Shown here: positions 55,327-64,000 of the stretch, piece after piece
How the letters are laid out: each line of letters begins with the position of its first letter
Position numbering within the stretch: the stretch's first letter is position 1
Assembly: GCA_902595805.1 (NCBI GenBank)
Contig: CACJRM010000004.1
Coordinates: 32,234 to 96,233 of the forward strand
Length of the DNA stretch: 64,000 nt
Source of the DNA: an uncultured Alphaproteobacteria bacterium
Lineage (GTDB): Bacteria; Pseudomonadota; Alphaproteobacteria; HIMB59; GCA-002718135
Reading direction: 5' to 3'
Translations under genes and position numbers: made by a program
The notes under the pieces: generated by a model
What the model was told of the DNA's origin: nothing
Database searches by the model: none
The model's input: the letters and a program-made list of their open reading frames with translations, nothing else

Positions 55327-56819
55327 TCAATAATATTATCATAATCTTTTGATGTTAAGTCACTGAATTTTGTATAATTAGCATCAAAGTGCATCTTTAT
55401 TGATCCAATTGGCCCATGTCTTTGTTTTGCAATAATTATTTCCGCTTTATTATAATTTTCATTGGTCAATTGCTGCCAACGAGAAACTCTTTCATTATAT
55501 TTCATATCATCTTCTTCAGACTTTCTGATTGGTTCTAATCTTTCTAAATAGTAACTTTCTCTATATATAAACATTACAACATCCGAGTCTTGTTCTATTG
55601 TTCCACTCTCTCTTAAATCTGATAGTTGAGGTCTTTTATCCTCTCTTTGTTCAACTTGTCTCGAAAGTTGTGATAAAGCGATAACAGGAATATTTAGTTC
55701 TTTTGCTATAGATTTTAAACCTCTGGTTATTTCAGATATTTCCTGAACCCTACCATCATTTCTATTATTTGAAGATGATGACATTAACTGCAGATAATCA
55801 ATTATTATTAAATTAATATCATACAATCTCTTTAATCTTCTTGCTCTTGATCTTAATGTTGGAATTGTTAGAACTGGATTATCGTCAATTATTAAATTTA
55901 AATTTTCTAAATTAGATGAAGTTTTTGCTATCTTATTAAAATCATTTTTGTTAAGTTCAGCCTTTCTCATTTTATCACCTGATATTTTAGTTTGCTCTGC
56001 TAAAATTCTAGTAGCTAATTGTTCAGACGACATTTCAAGAGAGAAAAAGGCTACTTTTCCTCCATCAATTAATTTTTTATTTCCAAACTCATCTTTTTCT
56101 TCCAAATATTTATTCGCACAATTGAAAGCTATATTTGTACCTAAAGCTGTTTTTCCCATCGATGGTCTTCCAGCAATAATTATTAAATCTGATTTATGTA
56201 ACCCTCCTAACTTATTATCTAAATCTCTAAACCCAGTAGGAACACCAGCTATTTTACCTTCTCTTTTATAAGCTTCACTAATAATATCAACTGCACCCTG
56301 TAAAGCACTTCCAAAGTTAATAAATGATCTTTCTGAATTTCCTATTTGAGATAGATTATATAAATCATTCTCTGCTTCCTCTATCAGGTTCTCTGCTATC
56401 TTATCACTTGAACTCGTTTCCTGAATTATATTATGTGCTATTCCAATTAAATTTCTTTTTACATATAAATCATAAATAATTTTACCATAATTAAAGGTAT
56501 TTTGTGTAGATGGAGCACTATCTTTAAGTTGATTAAGATACTTAATTTTATTAAAACTAACCTTATCTTCCGGAAGATAATTATTTAGAGTAATTGGAGA
56601 AACCAGTACATTTTTATCTAATAAATTTTTAATAGTAGAAAATATAATTTTATTTGTTTCATCTACAAAATGTTTTTCATCAAGAAAATCAGAAACTTTT
56701 TCATAATTTCTATTGTCCCATAATATGCATCCAATTAGTGCTATTTCTGCTTCAGAGTTTGAAAAGTTATGATCCGTTTTTGGATTAGTTTGATTAGAAT
56801 TTATTAATTCTACTGACAT
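55323..56819 (-). CDS. dnaB: replicative DNA helicase DnaB
   Basis: Hexameric 5'-3' helicase at the replication fork, 498 residues. I take the ATG at 56819; a GTG two codons earlier is in frame. The N-terminal DnaG-interacting domain spans about 20-125 (SNSEAEIALIGCILWDN), a linker follows, then the RecA-like motor with Walker A GRPSMGKT (217-224), FFSLEMSSEQLATR and LIIIDYLQLM. No intein is present. It is preceded by the S6-S18-L9 operon. Confidence 0.95.
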   Translation of the reverse strand: MSVELINSNQTNPKTDHNFSNSEAEIALIGCILWDNRNYEKVSDFLDEKHFVDETNKIIFSTIKNLLDKNVLVSPITLNNYLPEDKVSFNKIKYLNQLKDSAPSTQNTFNYGKIIYDLYVKRNLIGIAHNIIQETSSSDKIAENLIEEAENDLYNLSQIGNSERSFINFGSALQGAVDIISEAYKREGKIAGVPTGFRDLDNKLGGLHKSDLIIIAGRPSMGKTALGTNIAFNCANKYLEEKDEFGNKKLIDGGKVAFFSLEMSSEQLATRILAEQTKISGDKMRKAELNKNDFNKIAKTSSNLENLNLIIDDNPVLTIPTLRSRARRLKRLYDINLIIIDYLQLMSSSSNNRNDGRVQEISEITRGLKSIAKELNIPVIALSQLSRQVEQREDKRPQLSDLRESGTIEQDSDVVMFIYRESYYLERLEPIRKSEEDDMKYNERVSRWQQLTNENYNKAEIIIAKQRHGPIGSIKMHFDANYTKFSDLTSKDYDNIIE

Positions 56820-56902
56820 CAACACTAACTAAACTATCTATTAAAAATCAACAATAGCTACAAAGCGAAATAGGTTAATAATATATTAATAGTGTGAATA
56901 AA

Positions 56903-57346
56903 TTAATTTTTGTTCACGGAGACAGTAATTTCTTCGCTTATATTTTCATATGGATTTATTTCAATTTTATGTTCACCAAGCGATCTGATTTGATTTCTTA
57001 TTAATATATCATCAGATTTAACTTTAATATTTTTATTAAGTAAATAATCAATTATTTCTTTTTTTGATATAGAGCCATATAATTGGTCTTTTTCATCTGC
57101 CTCTCTATCAAAAGAAATATTAATATTTTTTAATTTTTCAACTAACTCTTTAGCTTCAGCTAATTTTTTTTCCTCATTTTTTTTAATTTCATCTTTAATT
57201 TTTTCATAATATTCATTATTTTTTTTATTTTCTCTTAAGGCCATCTTGTTTGGAAATAAGAAATTCCTTGCATAACCAGGTTTCACAGTTACTTTATCTC
57301 CAACTTTTCCTAAATTTTTAATTGATGATGTTAGAATAACTTTCAT
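56903..57346 (-). CDS. rplI: 50S ribosomal protein L9
   Basis: 147 residues. N-terminal domain with [16 protein letters not shown], the conserved L9 signature, then the long connecting helix (Lys/Glu-rich, about 42-75) and C-terminal 23S-binding domain. The start overlaps the rpsR stop by 4 nt. Confidence 0.95.
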   Translation of the reverse strand: MKVILTSSIKNLGKVGDKVTVKPGYARNFLFPNKMALRENKKNNEYYEKIKDEIKKNEEKKLAEAKELVEKLKNINISFDREADEKDQLYGSISKKEIIDYLLNKNIKVKSDDILIRNQIRSLGEHKIEINPYENISEEITVSVNKN

Positions 57347-57618
57347 GATGATAGTGATTTGTTTGTATAAGACATTAATGATAAAAAACGAGCTCTTTTA
57401 ATTGCTTTAGATAGTTCTTTTTGTTTTTTCTTTGAAACTCCTGTAATTCTACTTGGAATTATTTTACCTTTTTCTGTTATATATCGTGATAATAATCTGA
57501 TATCTTTGTAATCTATCAAAGGTGAACCCGGCTTACTAAAAGGACAAAATTTTTTTCTGTTCTCAAATGGAGAATTAGATCTTTCATCTTTTTTGTAATT
57601 TGATTTATTTCTTTTCAT
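57343..57618 (-). CDS. rpsR: 30S ribosomal protein S18
   Basis: 91 residues. The conserved core [35 protein letters not shown] is present after a basic N-terminal extension. Binds S6 on the 16S platform. It overlaps rpsF by 14 nt. Confidence 0.95.
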   Translation of the reverse strand: MKRNKSNYKKDERSNSPFENRKKFCPFSKPGSPLIDYKDIRLLSRYITEKGKIIPSRITGVSKKKQKELSKAIKRARFLSLMSYTNKSLSS

Positions 57619-57931
57619 AATTTAATTTTGTTGGTAATTCTTGATGATCTTTAACTTTGATAAATAAATATCTAATCAAATTTTCTGATTGATTTAAATC
57701 TTTATTTAAAGCTTTAACAATTTTTCCTGGCGCTTCTATTTGGAAATATTGATAAAAGGCTTTTTTAAATTTATTAATACTATAACTTAGATCTCTTAAA
57801 CCCCAGTTTTCTTCATTAACAATTGTTGCCTCTTCTGATTTTATTTTTGATTTAAAATTATCAATTTCAGATTTAAGTGAATTAGTAGCTAATTCTGGAT
57901 TAAAGATTAATACTACTTCAAATTTGTTCAT
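57605..57931 (-). CDS. rpsF: 30S ribosomal protein S6
   Basis: 108 residues. [36 protein letters not shown] and LIRYLFIKV are the family blocks. The acidic C-terminal tail seen in some species is missing. First gene of the S6-S18-L9 run; GGAG lies 4 nt before the ATG. Confidence 0.95.
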   Translation of the reverse strand: MNKFEVVLIFNPELATNSLKSEIDNFKSKIKSEEATIVNEENWGLRDLSYSINKFKKAFYQYFQIEAPGKIVKALNKDLNQSENLIRYLFIKVKDHQELPTKLNYEKK

Positions 57932-58018
57932 AAAACTCCATGGTTAATCTTATATTTTTTTTTATACAAGAGAAGTTAAACTTGCATATATTAATTTTTT
58001 AAAATAAATCAAGTATTT
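57932..58018. promoter_or_regulatory. divergent control region rpsF / fabD
   Basis: 87 nt, almost pure A/T, between the ribosomal operon and the fatty-acid operon. It must hold both promoters. On the plus strand TTGCAT (57982-57987) is followed 14-17 nt later by T/A-rich candidates for a -10 element; on the minus strand TTGATT with a downstream TATATG is possible. Base composition makes these weak. No FabR- or FadR-like palindrome is apparent. Confidence 0.4.
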
Positions 58019-58942
58019 ATGGCATCAATAGTATTTCCTGGTCAAGGTAGCCAATCACTAGGCATGGCAAAGGATTTTAATGATAATTTTGATATAGCCA
58101 GATTAACTTTTGAAGAAATTGAAGATTATACTAATATTGATATAAGGAAAATAATTTTTAGTGATGAAGAAAATAAGTTAAACCTAACACAATTTACTCA
58201 AATTTGTATTTTCGCTACCTCATATGTTATTTTTAAAACTAATTTAATTGAAAATGACATAAATATTGAGAATATAAATGTAATGCTTGGCCATTCTCTT
58301 GGAGAGTATACCGCGTTAGCATGCAGTAACAAAATAAATTTAAAAGAATGCAGTTTAATATTAAAAAAAAGGGGTGAGCTTATGAATAATGCTGTTGCTC
58401 CTAATCAAACTGGAATGGCAGCTTTAATTGGAAAAAATTCTGATTATGTTGAAAAAATTATTAAAGATAACAATTTAAATATAGAAATTGCCAATGATAA
58501 TTCTCCTTTACAAGTTGTAATATCAGGAATGAAAAAAGAACTACAAAATAGTAAAGATTTATTTTTAAGTAATGATATAAAAAAATTTATTGAGCTAAAC
58601 GTATCAGCAGCTTTTCATAGTAAATACATGATTGAAGCTCAACAAATTTTAAGTGAACATATCGAAAAACTCAATTTTTATGAAAACAAAATTAAAATTA
58701 TTTCCAATTATGATGCTAATGATCATGCAGATACAGCATCAATAAAAAAAAATTTACAAAATCAAATGGCAAATAAAGTTAATTGGACACAAAGTATTAA
58801 AAGACTCGAAGAAATTGGTGAAAAAAATGTTATAGAAATAGGCCCAAACAAAGTTTTAAGTGGATTAATCAATAGAATCTCTAAAAATTTTGATATTAAA
58901 TCAATTGGATTAATTACAGAATTAAACAATTATAAAATTTAG
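58019..58942 (+). CDS. fabD: malonyl CoA-acyl carrier protein transacylase
   Basis: Loads malonate onto ACP. 307 residues. The nucleophile Ser93 sits in GHSLGEY and the catalytic His200 in AAFHSKYM; VFPGQGSQ begins the chain. First gene of fabD-fabG-acpP-fabF; the stop adjoins the fabG ATG. Confidence 0.95.
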   Translation: MASIVFPGQGSQSLGMAKDFNDNFDIARLTFEEIEDYTNIDIRKIIFSDEENKLNLTQFTQICIFATSYVIFKTNLIENDINIENINVMLGHSLGEYTALACSNKINLKECSLILKKRGELMNNAVAPNQTGMAALIGKNSDYVEKIIKDNNLNIEIANDNSPLQVVISGMKKELQNSKDLFLSNDIKKFIELNVSAAFHSKYMIEAQQILSEHIEKLNFYENKIKIISNYDANDHADTASIKKNLQNQMANKVNWTQSIKRLEEIGEKNVIEIGPNKVLSGLINRISKNFDIKSIGLITELNNYKI

Positions 58943-59665
58943 ATGAGCAAAATATTTATAACAGGAGCTTCAGGTGGTATTGGTTCTGCTATTTCTGAAA
59001 AGTTTTTAGATAATAATTTCACACTTGTTTTAACCTCATCATCAGATGAAAAACTAAAAAATTTAAAAAATAAATATGGAAATGAACATCATTATTATAA
59101 AGTAGATATTTCTCAACCTCAAAATCTTCAAAAATGCTTAGACTCTATTTCTGTTGATCATAAAGATATATCTGTAATAATAAATAATGCTGGTCTAACT
59201 GAAGATAGCTTAATATTTAGGATGAAAAGTGAACAGTGGCTTAGAGTGATACAAACAAATCTAAATTCAAACTATCAAATAATTAAATCGTTACTGCCTA
59301 ATATGTTATCAAAAAAATATGGAAAAATTATTGGCATATCTTCTATTGTTGGGACTACTGGCAATCCTGGACAAGCTAATTATGTTGCTTCAAAATCTGG
59401 AATGATAGGATTATATAAATCTATAGCTTCAGAAGTTGCTAGAAGAAACATAAATGTTAATGTTATTTCACCAGGTTTTATTTCAACTACCATGACAGAT
59501 AATTTAAATTCTGATCAGAAAAATACTTATCTTTCAAAAATTCCAATGTCTAGATTTGGCAAACCAGAGGATATCGCAAATATTGCATACTTTTTAGCAA
59601 GTGATGAATCCTCCTATATAACAGGTCAAAATTTTCATGTTAATGGTGGAATGTTAATGGTTTAA
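58943..59665 (+). CDS. fabG: 3-oxoacyl-ACP reductase
   Basis: SDR enzyme for the first reduction of fatty-acid elongation, 240 residues. TGASGGIG at 7-14, NNAG at 81-84, Ser134, Tyr147 and Lys151 form the catalytic set. Location between fabD and acpP makes the function firm, unlike the SDR gene at 1.4 kb. Confidence 0.95.
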   Translation: MSKIFITGASGGIGSAISEKFLDNNFTLVLTSSSDEKLKNLKNKYGNEHHYYKVDISQPQNLQKCLDSISVDHKDISVIINNAGLTEDSLIFRMKSEQWLRVIQTNLNSNYQIIKSLLPNMLSKKYGKIIGISSIVGTTGNPGQANYVASKSGMIGLYKSIASEVARRNINVNVISPGFISTTMTDNLNSDQKNTYLSKIPMSRFGKPEDIANIAYFLASDESSYITGQNFHVNGGMLMV

Positions 59666-59669
59666 TTTG

Positions 59670-59713
59670 TTGACATACATTCTAAAAATAATCTAAAAGA
59701 AGGTATTAAGGAG
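59670..59713 (+). promoter_or_regulatory. acpP promoter and ribosome-binding site
   Basis: TTGACA at 59670-59675 and TCTAAA at 59692-59697 with 16-bp spacing, followed by the Shine-Dalgarno AAGGAG (59708-59713) 6 nt before the acpP ATG. A promoter of its own would let ACP, needed in excess, be made above its operon partners. Confidence 0.6.
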
Positions 59714-59719
59714 AAAAAT

Positions 59720-59953
59720 ATGAGTGATATACAAGATCAGGTAAAAAAAATCGTTATAGATCATTTGGGGATCGATGAATCAAAAGTAATTCCTGAAGCA
59801 AAATTTATTGATGATTTAGGAGCTGATAGTTTAGACACTGTTGAATTAGTTATGGCTTTTGAAGAGAAATTTGGCATAGAAATACCTGACGACGCTGCAG
59901 AAACTATTCAAACAGTTCAAAACGCTATAGATTATATTCAAAGTAAAAAATAA
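59720..59953 (+). CDS. acpP: acyl carrier protein
   Basis: 77 residues, acidic four-helix protein. The phosphopantetheine site is Ser37 in GADSLD. One of the few genes here with a clear Shine-Dalgarno. Confidence 0.97.
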   Translation: MSDIQDQVKKIVIDHLGIDESKVIPEAKFIDDLGADSLDTVELVMAFEEKFGIEIPDDAAETIQTVQNAIDYIQSKK

Positions 59954-59969
59954 ATTTCTACTAATTTTT

Positions 59970-61220
59970 ATGAGAAGAGTTGTTGTTACTGGAATAGGTT
60001 TACTTACTTCAATAGGTAATAACAAAGAAATTTCATGGAAAAATTTAATTGACACTAAATCCGGTATAAAAATTATTAATCAGTTTGATACTACTGATTT
60101 ACCAGCAAAAATTGCTGGATATATAAATAATAATACAGAAGAAGATGATTATTTTGATAAAGACTCTATTCTTGAGCAAAGAGATATAAAAAGAAATGAT
60201 CGGTTTATACAATATGGTCTGGTTGCAGCAAATATGGCGATTGAGGATGCTGGTCTTAATAACTTAAATGACAGCGAAAAACTTAGAGTAGGGGTGTCAG
60301 TTGGATCTGGAATAGGTGGACTTGAAACAATCTATGAAGGATCTTTAACAATTAACAGCAAAGAAACGAAAAAACTTTCACCTTTTTTTATTCCTTCATC
60401 CTTAGTTAATCTTTTATCAGGACAAATTTCTATAAAATATGGATTTAAAGGACCTAATCATTCTGTTGTTACCGCTTGTGCAACAGGTGCTCATTCCATT
60501 GGTGATTCAGGAGAAATGATCAAAAGAGGTGCTGCAGATGTAATGATAGCAGGTGGTTCAGAAGCTGCTGTATGCAAACTGGGTATAGCTGGTTTTTGTG
60601 CTGCAAGAAGTCTAAGTACATCTTTTAATGAAAGACCTACAGAAGCATCAAGACCATGGGATAGAGATAGAGATGGTTTTGTTATGGGTGAGGGCTCAGG
60701 TATAGTTGTGCTTGAAGAGATGGAACATGCTAAAAAAAGAGGCGCAAACATCTATGCGGAATTAATTGGTTATGGTATGTCTGGGGATGCTTACCATATA
60801 ACTGCTCCAGCTGATGATGGTGATGGTGGTTTTAGGGCAATGCAGGCAGCTCTTAAAATGGGAAATTATTCATCCGATGAAATTGATTACATTAATGCGC
60901 ATGGTACATCTACAATTAAAGGTGATGAAATAGAATTAAATGCAATATCAAGATTATTTAAACAAAACATATTTGTAAGTTCCACAAAATCATCTATTGG
61001 TCATCTACTAGGAGCCGCTGGTAGTGTTGAGGCAATTTTTTCTATAATGTCTCTTAACAATAATATTTTACCAGCTACATTAAACTTAGATAATCCAATC
61101 AGTATAAATAATATTAATTTAATTCCCAAAGAACCTATTGATAAAAAAATAAAAATTGCACTTAGTAATTCTTTTGGATTTGGAGGAACTAATACTGCGT
61201 TATTATTTAAAAGTATTTAG
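59970..61220 (+). CDS. fabF: 3-oxoacyl-ACP synthase II
   Basis: Elongating ketosynthase, 416 residues. Active-site triad: Cys170 (VTACATG), His311 (NAHGTST) and His345 (SIGHLLGAAG). The C-terminal SFGFGGTN motif is complete. Its last 65 nt would overlap the mltG reading frame if the latter starts at its only upstream ATG. Confidence 0.95.
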   Translation: MRRVVVTGIGLLTSIGNNKEISWKNLIDTKSGIKIINQFDTTDLPAKIAGYINNNTEEDDYFDKDSILEQRDIKRNDRFIQYGLVAANMAIEDAGLNNLNDSEKLRVGVSVGSGIGGLETIYEGSLTINSKETKKLSPFFIPSSLVNLLSGQISIKYGFKGPNHSVVTACATGAHSIGDSGEMIKRGAADVMIAGGSEAAVCKLGIAGFCAARSLSTSFNERPTEASRPWDRDRDGFVMGEGSGIVVLEEMEHAKKRGANIYAELIGYGMSGDAYHITAPADDGDGGFRAMQAALKMGNYSSDEIDYINAHGTSTIKGDEIELNAISRLFKQNIFVSSTKSSIGHLLGAAGSVEAIFSIMSLNNNILPATLNLDNPISINNINLIPKEPIDKKIKIALSNSFGFGGTNTALLFKSI

Positions 61221-62142
61221 CATATTTTTTTTTATAATTTTTTTACTTTTTAGCTCATATATTTATTATACTTTAAACAAAACCATTTATTTAAAGAATA
61301 ATCTAATCACAATTAATAAAGGAGACAAAATAGAAAAAGTTATAAAAAAGAATATTACAAACTATTCTAATTTAGAAACATTTATAATAATAAAATATTA
61401 TCAAGCTAATTATATTTTATTTAATAAATTTATTCATTTTGGTGATTTTTTTCTAGAAAAAAATATTTCTTTTTTTGATTTTTTAGAAACAATATCAAAA
61501 TCAAGTAATATATTAAATAAAATAACAATTGTTGAAGGTTGGTCTTCTGCACAACTAAACAAAGAACTTTCTAAATATTTTGAGAATTTTAATAATATTT
61601 CCTATGAAAATGTAATTGCAGATACTTATTTTTTTCAAAAAAATATTGATTACAAACATTTTCGTAAAAATTTAATAAATGTAAAAGAAAATTATTTTAA
61701 TAAATATAAAAACAATTTTCTCACACAACTATTATCTGAAAAAGAGATTATGATTATAGGATCATTAATAGAAAAAGAGGGTTTAGATAGGGAAGATAAA
61801 CTAAAAATATCTTCCGTTATTTTAAATAGATTAAAAAAAAATATGAAATTGCAAATAGATGCCACAGTTTTGTTTGCATTAACTAACGGTAAGTATAATT
61901 TAAATAGAAAATTATTTATAAGTGACTATAAATATGAACATCCATATAATACATATAGAATTTATGGTTTGCCACCTAGCCCAATCTCATATGTCGGTAA
62001 AGAAACATTAGATGTGATATTTGAAAACTACCAAACTGATTTTTTGTTTTATTTTTTTAATAAATCTTTAAATAAGCATATATTTTCAGAAACTTTTGAT
62101 GAGCATAAAAGAAAATTGAATGAATATAGAAAAAATAAATAA
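61156..62142 (+). CDS. mltG: endolytic murein transglycosylase MltG
   Basis: Cuts nascent glycan strands and so limits their length. With the ATG at 61156 it has 328 residues: a single N-terminal membrane anchor (about 19-40), a LysM-like subdomain (45-110) and the YceG catalytic domain with Glu206 in GSLIEKEG and QIDATVLFAL. The start is uncertain. That ATG lies 65 nt inside fabF in another frame, and a non-ATG codon nearer 61195-61225 would give a more usual N-terminus. Confidence 0.87.
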   Translation: MHLVILLDLEELILRYYLKVFSIFFFIIFLLFSSYIYYTLNKTIYLKNNLITINKGDKIEKVIKKNITNYSNLETFIIIKYYQANYILFNKFIHFGDFFLEKNISFFDFLETISKSSNILNKITIVEGWSSAQLNKELSKYFENFNNISYENVIADTYFFQKNIDYKHFRKNLINVKENYFNKYKNNFLTQLLSEKEIMIIGSLIEKEGLDREDKLKISSVILNRLKKNMKLQIDATVLFALTNGKYNLNRKLFISDYKYEHPYNTYRIYGLPPSPISYVGKETLDVIFENYQTDFLFYFFNKSLNKHIFSETFDEHKRKLNEYRKNK

Positions 62143-62752
62143 ATTAATAATTATATCTTCCCCTTCTGGAGCAGGTAAAACAACATTGTGCAAATTGTTA
62201 TTAAAAAAAATGAAAAATATTGACTTATCGATATCTTATACTTCAAGAAATAAAAGACTCAATGAAATAAATGGTAAGGATTATTATTTTGTTACTAAAA
62301 CTCAATTTGAAAATCTTAAAAAGAATAATTTTTTTATTGAAACAGCGAAAAACTTCAACAATTTTTATGGCTCACCTTTTAAAAATATTCGCAAATCTGA
62401 AAAAAATAAATGCCATTTGTTATTTGATATTGATTGGAAAGGTGCAAGAAAAATTAGGCGTAATTATGATAAAAAAAATATTTTAGATTTTTTTATTTTA
62501 CCACCTTCTAGAGTTGAGTTAAAAAGAAGACTTATTAAAAGAGGAAGAGATAATAAAAAAGAGATTAATTTAAGATTATCATATGCAATTGATGAAATGA
62601 AACATTATAATGAATATAAATATGTATTAATTAATGAAAATGTTCAAAAAACAGTTAATGATATTAAAAAAATTATTAAGTATCATGAATTAATTTCTAG
62701 TCAGAACATAATGTTAGATGATAAATTAAAAAAAATTATAAATTCTCATTAA
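62120..62752 (+). CDS. gmk: guanylate kinase
   Basis: Phosphorylates GMP to GDP. 210 residues. P-loop SPSGAGKTT (14-22), SISYTSRNKR and GKDYYFVTKTQF in the GMP-binding region, LFDIDWKGARKI before the lid. It overlaps mltG by 23 nt upstream and the convergent rsmA by 27 nt downstream. Confidence 0.94.
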   Translation: MNIEKINKLIIISSPSGAGKTTLCKLLLKKMKNIDLSISYTSRNKRLNEINGKDYYFVTKTQFENLKKNNFFIETAKNFNNFYGSPFKNIRKSEKNKCHLLFDIDWKGARKIRRNYDKKNILDFFILPPSRVELKRRLIKRGRDNKKEINLRLSYAIDEMKHYNEYKYVLINENVQKTVNDIKKIIKYHELISSQNIMLDDKLKKIINSH

Positions 62753-63445
62753 ATCATTAATTGATATTTCATTAACTCTTTTATCTAGTAACGGATCCGG
62801 TAGTTTTATTTTTAGATTATTACTAATTTTCTTTCTTATATTTTTGAAGATTTTTTTTGAGAAAGAATTAGCTTTTTCTAAATTAAAATTTTTTCGTTTG
62901 AATTCAAATTTCACTAAAGAAGATTTTACTTTTGGTTTAGGAACAAAAACTTTTGAAGAAATATCGAAACATATTGTAAAATTTGATACAACTTTAGTTA
63001 AAAATTTATATTTATTCATTATTGGTAAATTATAATTAAATTTTAATGCTACCTCTTTTTGTAACATAAAAATCATTTCTACAATATTGTCATTAAAATT
63101 AAATAAATATAAGATAATTTTTGTAGCTACATTATATGGCAAATTAGATATAACAATTATGTTTTTTATATTTTTTAGATCATATTTTAAAATATCTTTA
63201 CCTATAATTTCAACATTACTATTATTTTCATATTTTTTTGTCAGAAAATTTATCAAATGAAAATCTTTTTCAACTAAATATAATTTTTTTGGTTTTTGTT
63301 GAATTATAAAATCTGTCAACGATCCATATCCAGGGCCTATTTCCAAAATTATTTTATTTTTAACTTCTGTGTATTTTAAGATTTTTCTACAAATATTTTT
63401 ATCAATTAGGAAATTTTGACTTAATGATTTTTTAGACCTTATCAT
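62726..63445 (-). CDS. rsmA: 16S rRNA (A1518/A1519) dimethyltransferase
   Basis: KsgA-type SAM enzyme, 239 residues, about 30 shorter than usual at the C-terminal domain. SLSQNFLIDKNI at the start, SAM motif LEIGPGYGSLTD and catalytic SNLPYN are intact. It follows pdxA with a 14-nt overlap, the standard pdxA-rsmA pairing of proteobacteria. Confidence 0.93.
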   Translation of the reverse strand: MIRSKKSLSQNFLIDKNICRKILKYTEVKNKIILEIGPGYGSLTDFIIQQKPKKLYLVEKDFHLINFLTKKYENNSNVEIIGKDILKYDLKNIKNIIVISNLPYNVATKIILYLFNFNDNIVEMIFMLQKEVALKFNYNLPIMNKYKFLTKVVSNFTICFDISSKVFVPKPKVKSSLVKFEFKRKNFNLEKANSFSKKIFKNIRKKISNNLKIKLPDPLLDKRVNEISINDLMRIYNFF

Positions 63446-64000
63446 TAATTTTTCGATTATAAGAAATTTTTTTAATTAACTTATAGCAATTTATTAATGA
63501 TATATTAGAAATGTTATTTTTACCAATTAATTCATAGGCTGTACCATGATCTGGAGAAGTTCTAATAATATCTAAATTTCCTGTATAATTAACACCAGTA
63601 AATTGACTAATAAATTTGAATGGGATTAAAGCTTGATCGTGATATAAAAATATAAAGCAATTATATTTTATAAAATTTTTTTTAATAAGAATACTATCCG
63701 CTGATGATGGCCCAACAATATTAATACCATTTTTACGTAATTTTTTTACAGTTGGTTTTATATATTCCAATTCTTCCTTTCCAATTAACCCATTTTCCCC
63801 AGCATGAGGATTTAATCCTGAAATAATCATTTTTGGTTTCTTAATATTAAAATCATTTATAAGTGATTTAGATAAACTATAAATTTTATTATATAAATAT
63901 TTTTTGTTTGAAATTACTTTAGAAATTCTTTTTAATTGAATATGTGTTGTTAAAGGTGATATAATAATTTTATTGTGATATAATATCATATTTGAAAATT
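63432..64000 (-). CDS. pdxA: 4-hydroxythreonine-4-phosphate dehydrogenase PdxA (N-terminal part outside window)
   Basis: The C-terminal portion of an enzyme of vitamin B6 synthesis. The frame stays open to the last base, upstream of the ATG at 63989, so the gene is cut by the window edge. Metal-site motif GLNPHAGENG, YHDQALIPFK and RTSPDHGTA with its His are diagnostic. It runs into rsmA. Confidence 0.93.
   Translation of the reverse strand, partial: FSNMILYHNKIIISPLTTHIQLKRISKVISNKKYLYNKIYSLSKSLINDFNIKKPKMIISGLNPHAGENGLIGKEELEYIKPTVKKLRKNGINIVGPSSADSILIKKNFIKYNCFIFLYHDQALIPFKFISQFTGVNYTGNLDIIRTSPDHGTAYELIGKNNISNISLINCYKLIKKISYNRKINDKV

Noticed and set aside
1..64000. CRISPR arrays, insertion sequences, prophage, toxin-antitoxin or integrase genes
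   Set aside because: No regularly spaced repeats, transposase, integrase or phage structural motif was seen on either strand.

Overview
The window is chromosomal DNA from a free-living, streamlined, very AT-rich alphaproteobacterium. Three things point there: the gene order (rpsF-rpsR-rplI-dnaB; fabD-fabG-acpP-fabF-mltG-gmk; TPR protein-BamB-like-der), alphaproteobacterial families (DUF3553, DUF2794, single-cysteine DksA, Sua5-type TsaC, dimeric NADP-isocitrate dehydrogenase), and the tight packing typical of marine SAR11-like or AEGEAN-169/HIMB59-like lineages. The exact clade is an inference; no rRNA gene is present. I see no insertion sequence, prophage, CRISPR array or plasmid gene. Coding density is extreme: nearly all convergent gene pairs abut or overlap.

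Layout. 1-3.8 kb: the end of a DppD/DppF-type fused ABC ATPase, a small unknown protein, an SDR dehydrogenase and a GMC (choline-dehydrogenase-like) oxidoreductase. 3.8-4.0 kb: a 59-codon ORF on the minus strand. 4.1-9.4 kb: a RamB/ScfR-like regulator, an MDR reductase, a predicted carnitine-to-glycine-betaine module (L-carnitine dehydrogenase, BKACE cleavage enzyme, hot-dog thioesterase) and an HD-domain protein with a possible dinuclear metal site. 9.5-17.9 kb: a polyamine island with agmatine deiminase, N-carbamoylputrescine amidase, a PotD-A-B-C importer, a glutamate-putrescine ligase-like glutamine synthetase homologue and a PuuB-like oxidase. Together these predict uptake of polyamines, conversion of agmatine to putrescine, and entry into the gamma-glutamyl-putrescine route.

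17.9-40.4 kb is mostly housekeeping: TsaC, an orphan ParA, GlmU, class II DAHP synthase, NadE, GltX, citramalate synthase, a TrmJ-like methylase, ribosomal protein S4, RarD, Grx4/BolA, PurB, Map, a CinA-like protein, tRNA-Leu(UAA), a VOC protein, NAD kinase, MoaA, DUF3553, DksA, RecA with an upstream alphaproteobacterial SOS box, AlaS, isocitrate dehydrogenase and a LOG-family protein. 40.4-45.1 kb holds an RND efflux pump and its adaptor. 45.1-56.8 kb: RlmE, GuaA, DUF2794, a thioredoxin-like protein, a TPR protein, a BamB-like lipoprotein, Der, CvpA, an MMPL transporter, Alr and DnaB. 56.9-64 kb: ribosomal proteins L9, S18 and S6, a fatty-acid synthesis operon running on into MltG and Gmk, then RsmA and a PdxA gene cut by the window edge.

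No clearly unprecedented system is visible. The best leads are the HD-domain metal protein beside the carnitine genes, the SOS box before recA, the strong hairpin between potD and potA, and two unrecognised small proteins (1141-1407 and 3812-3991).
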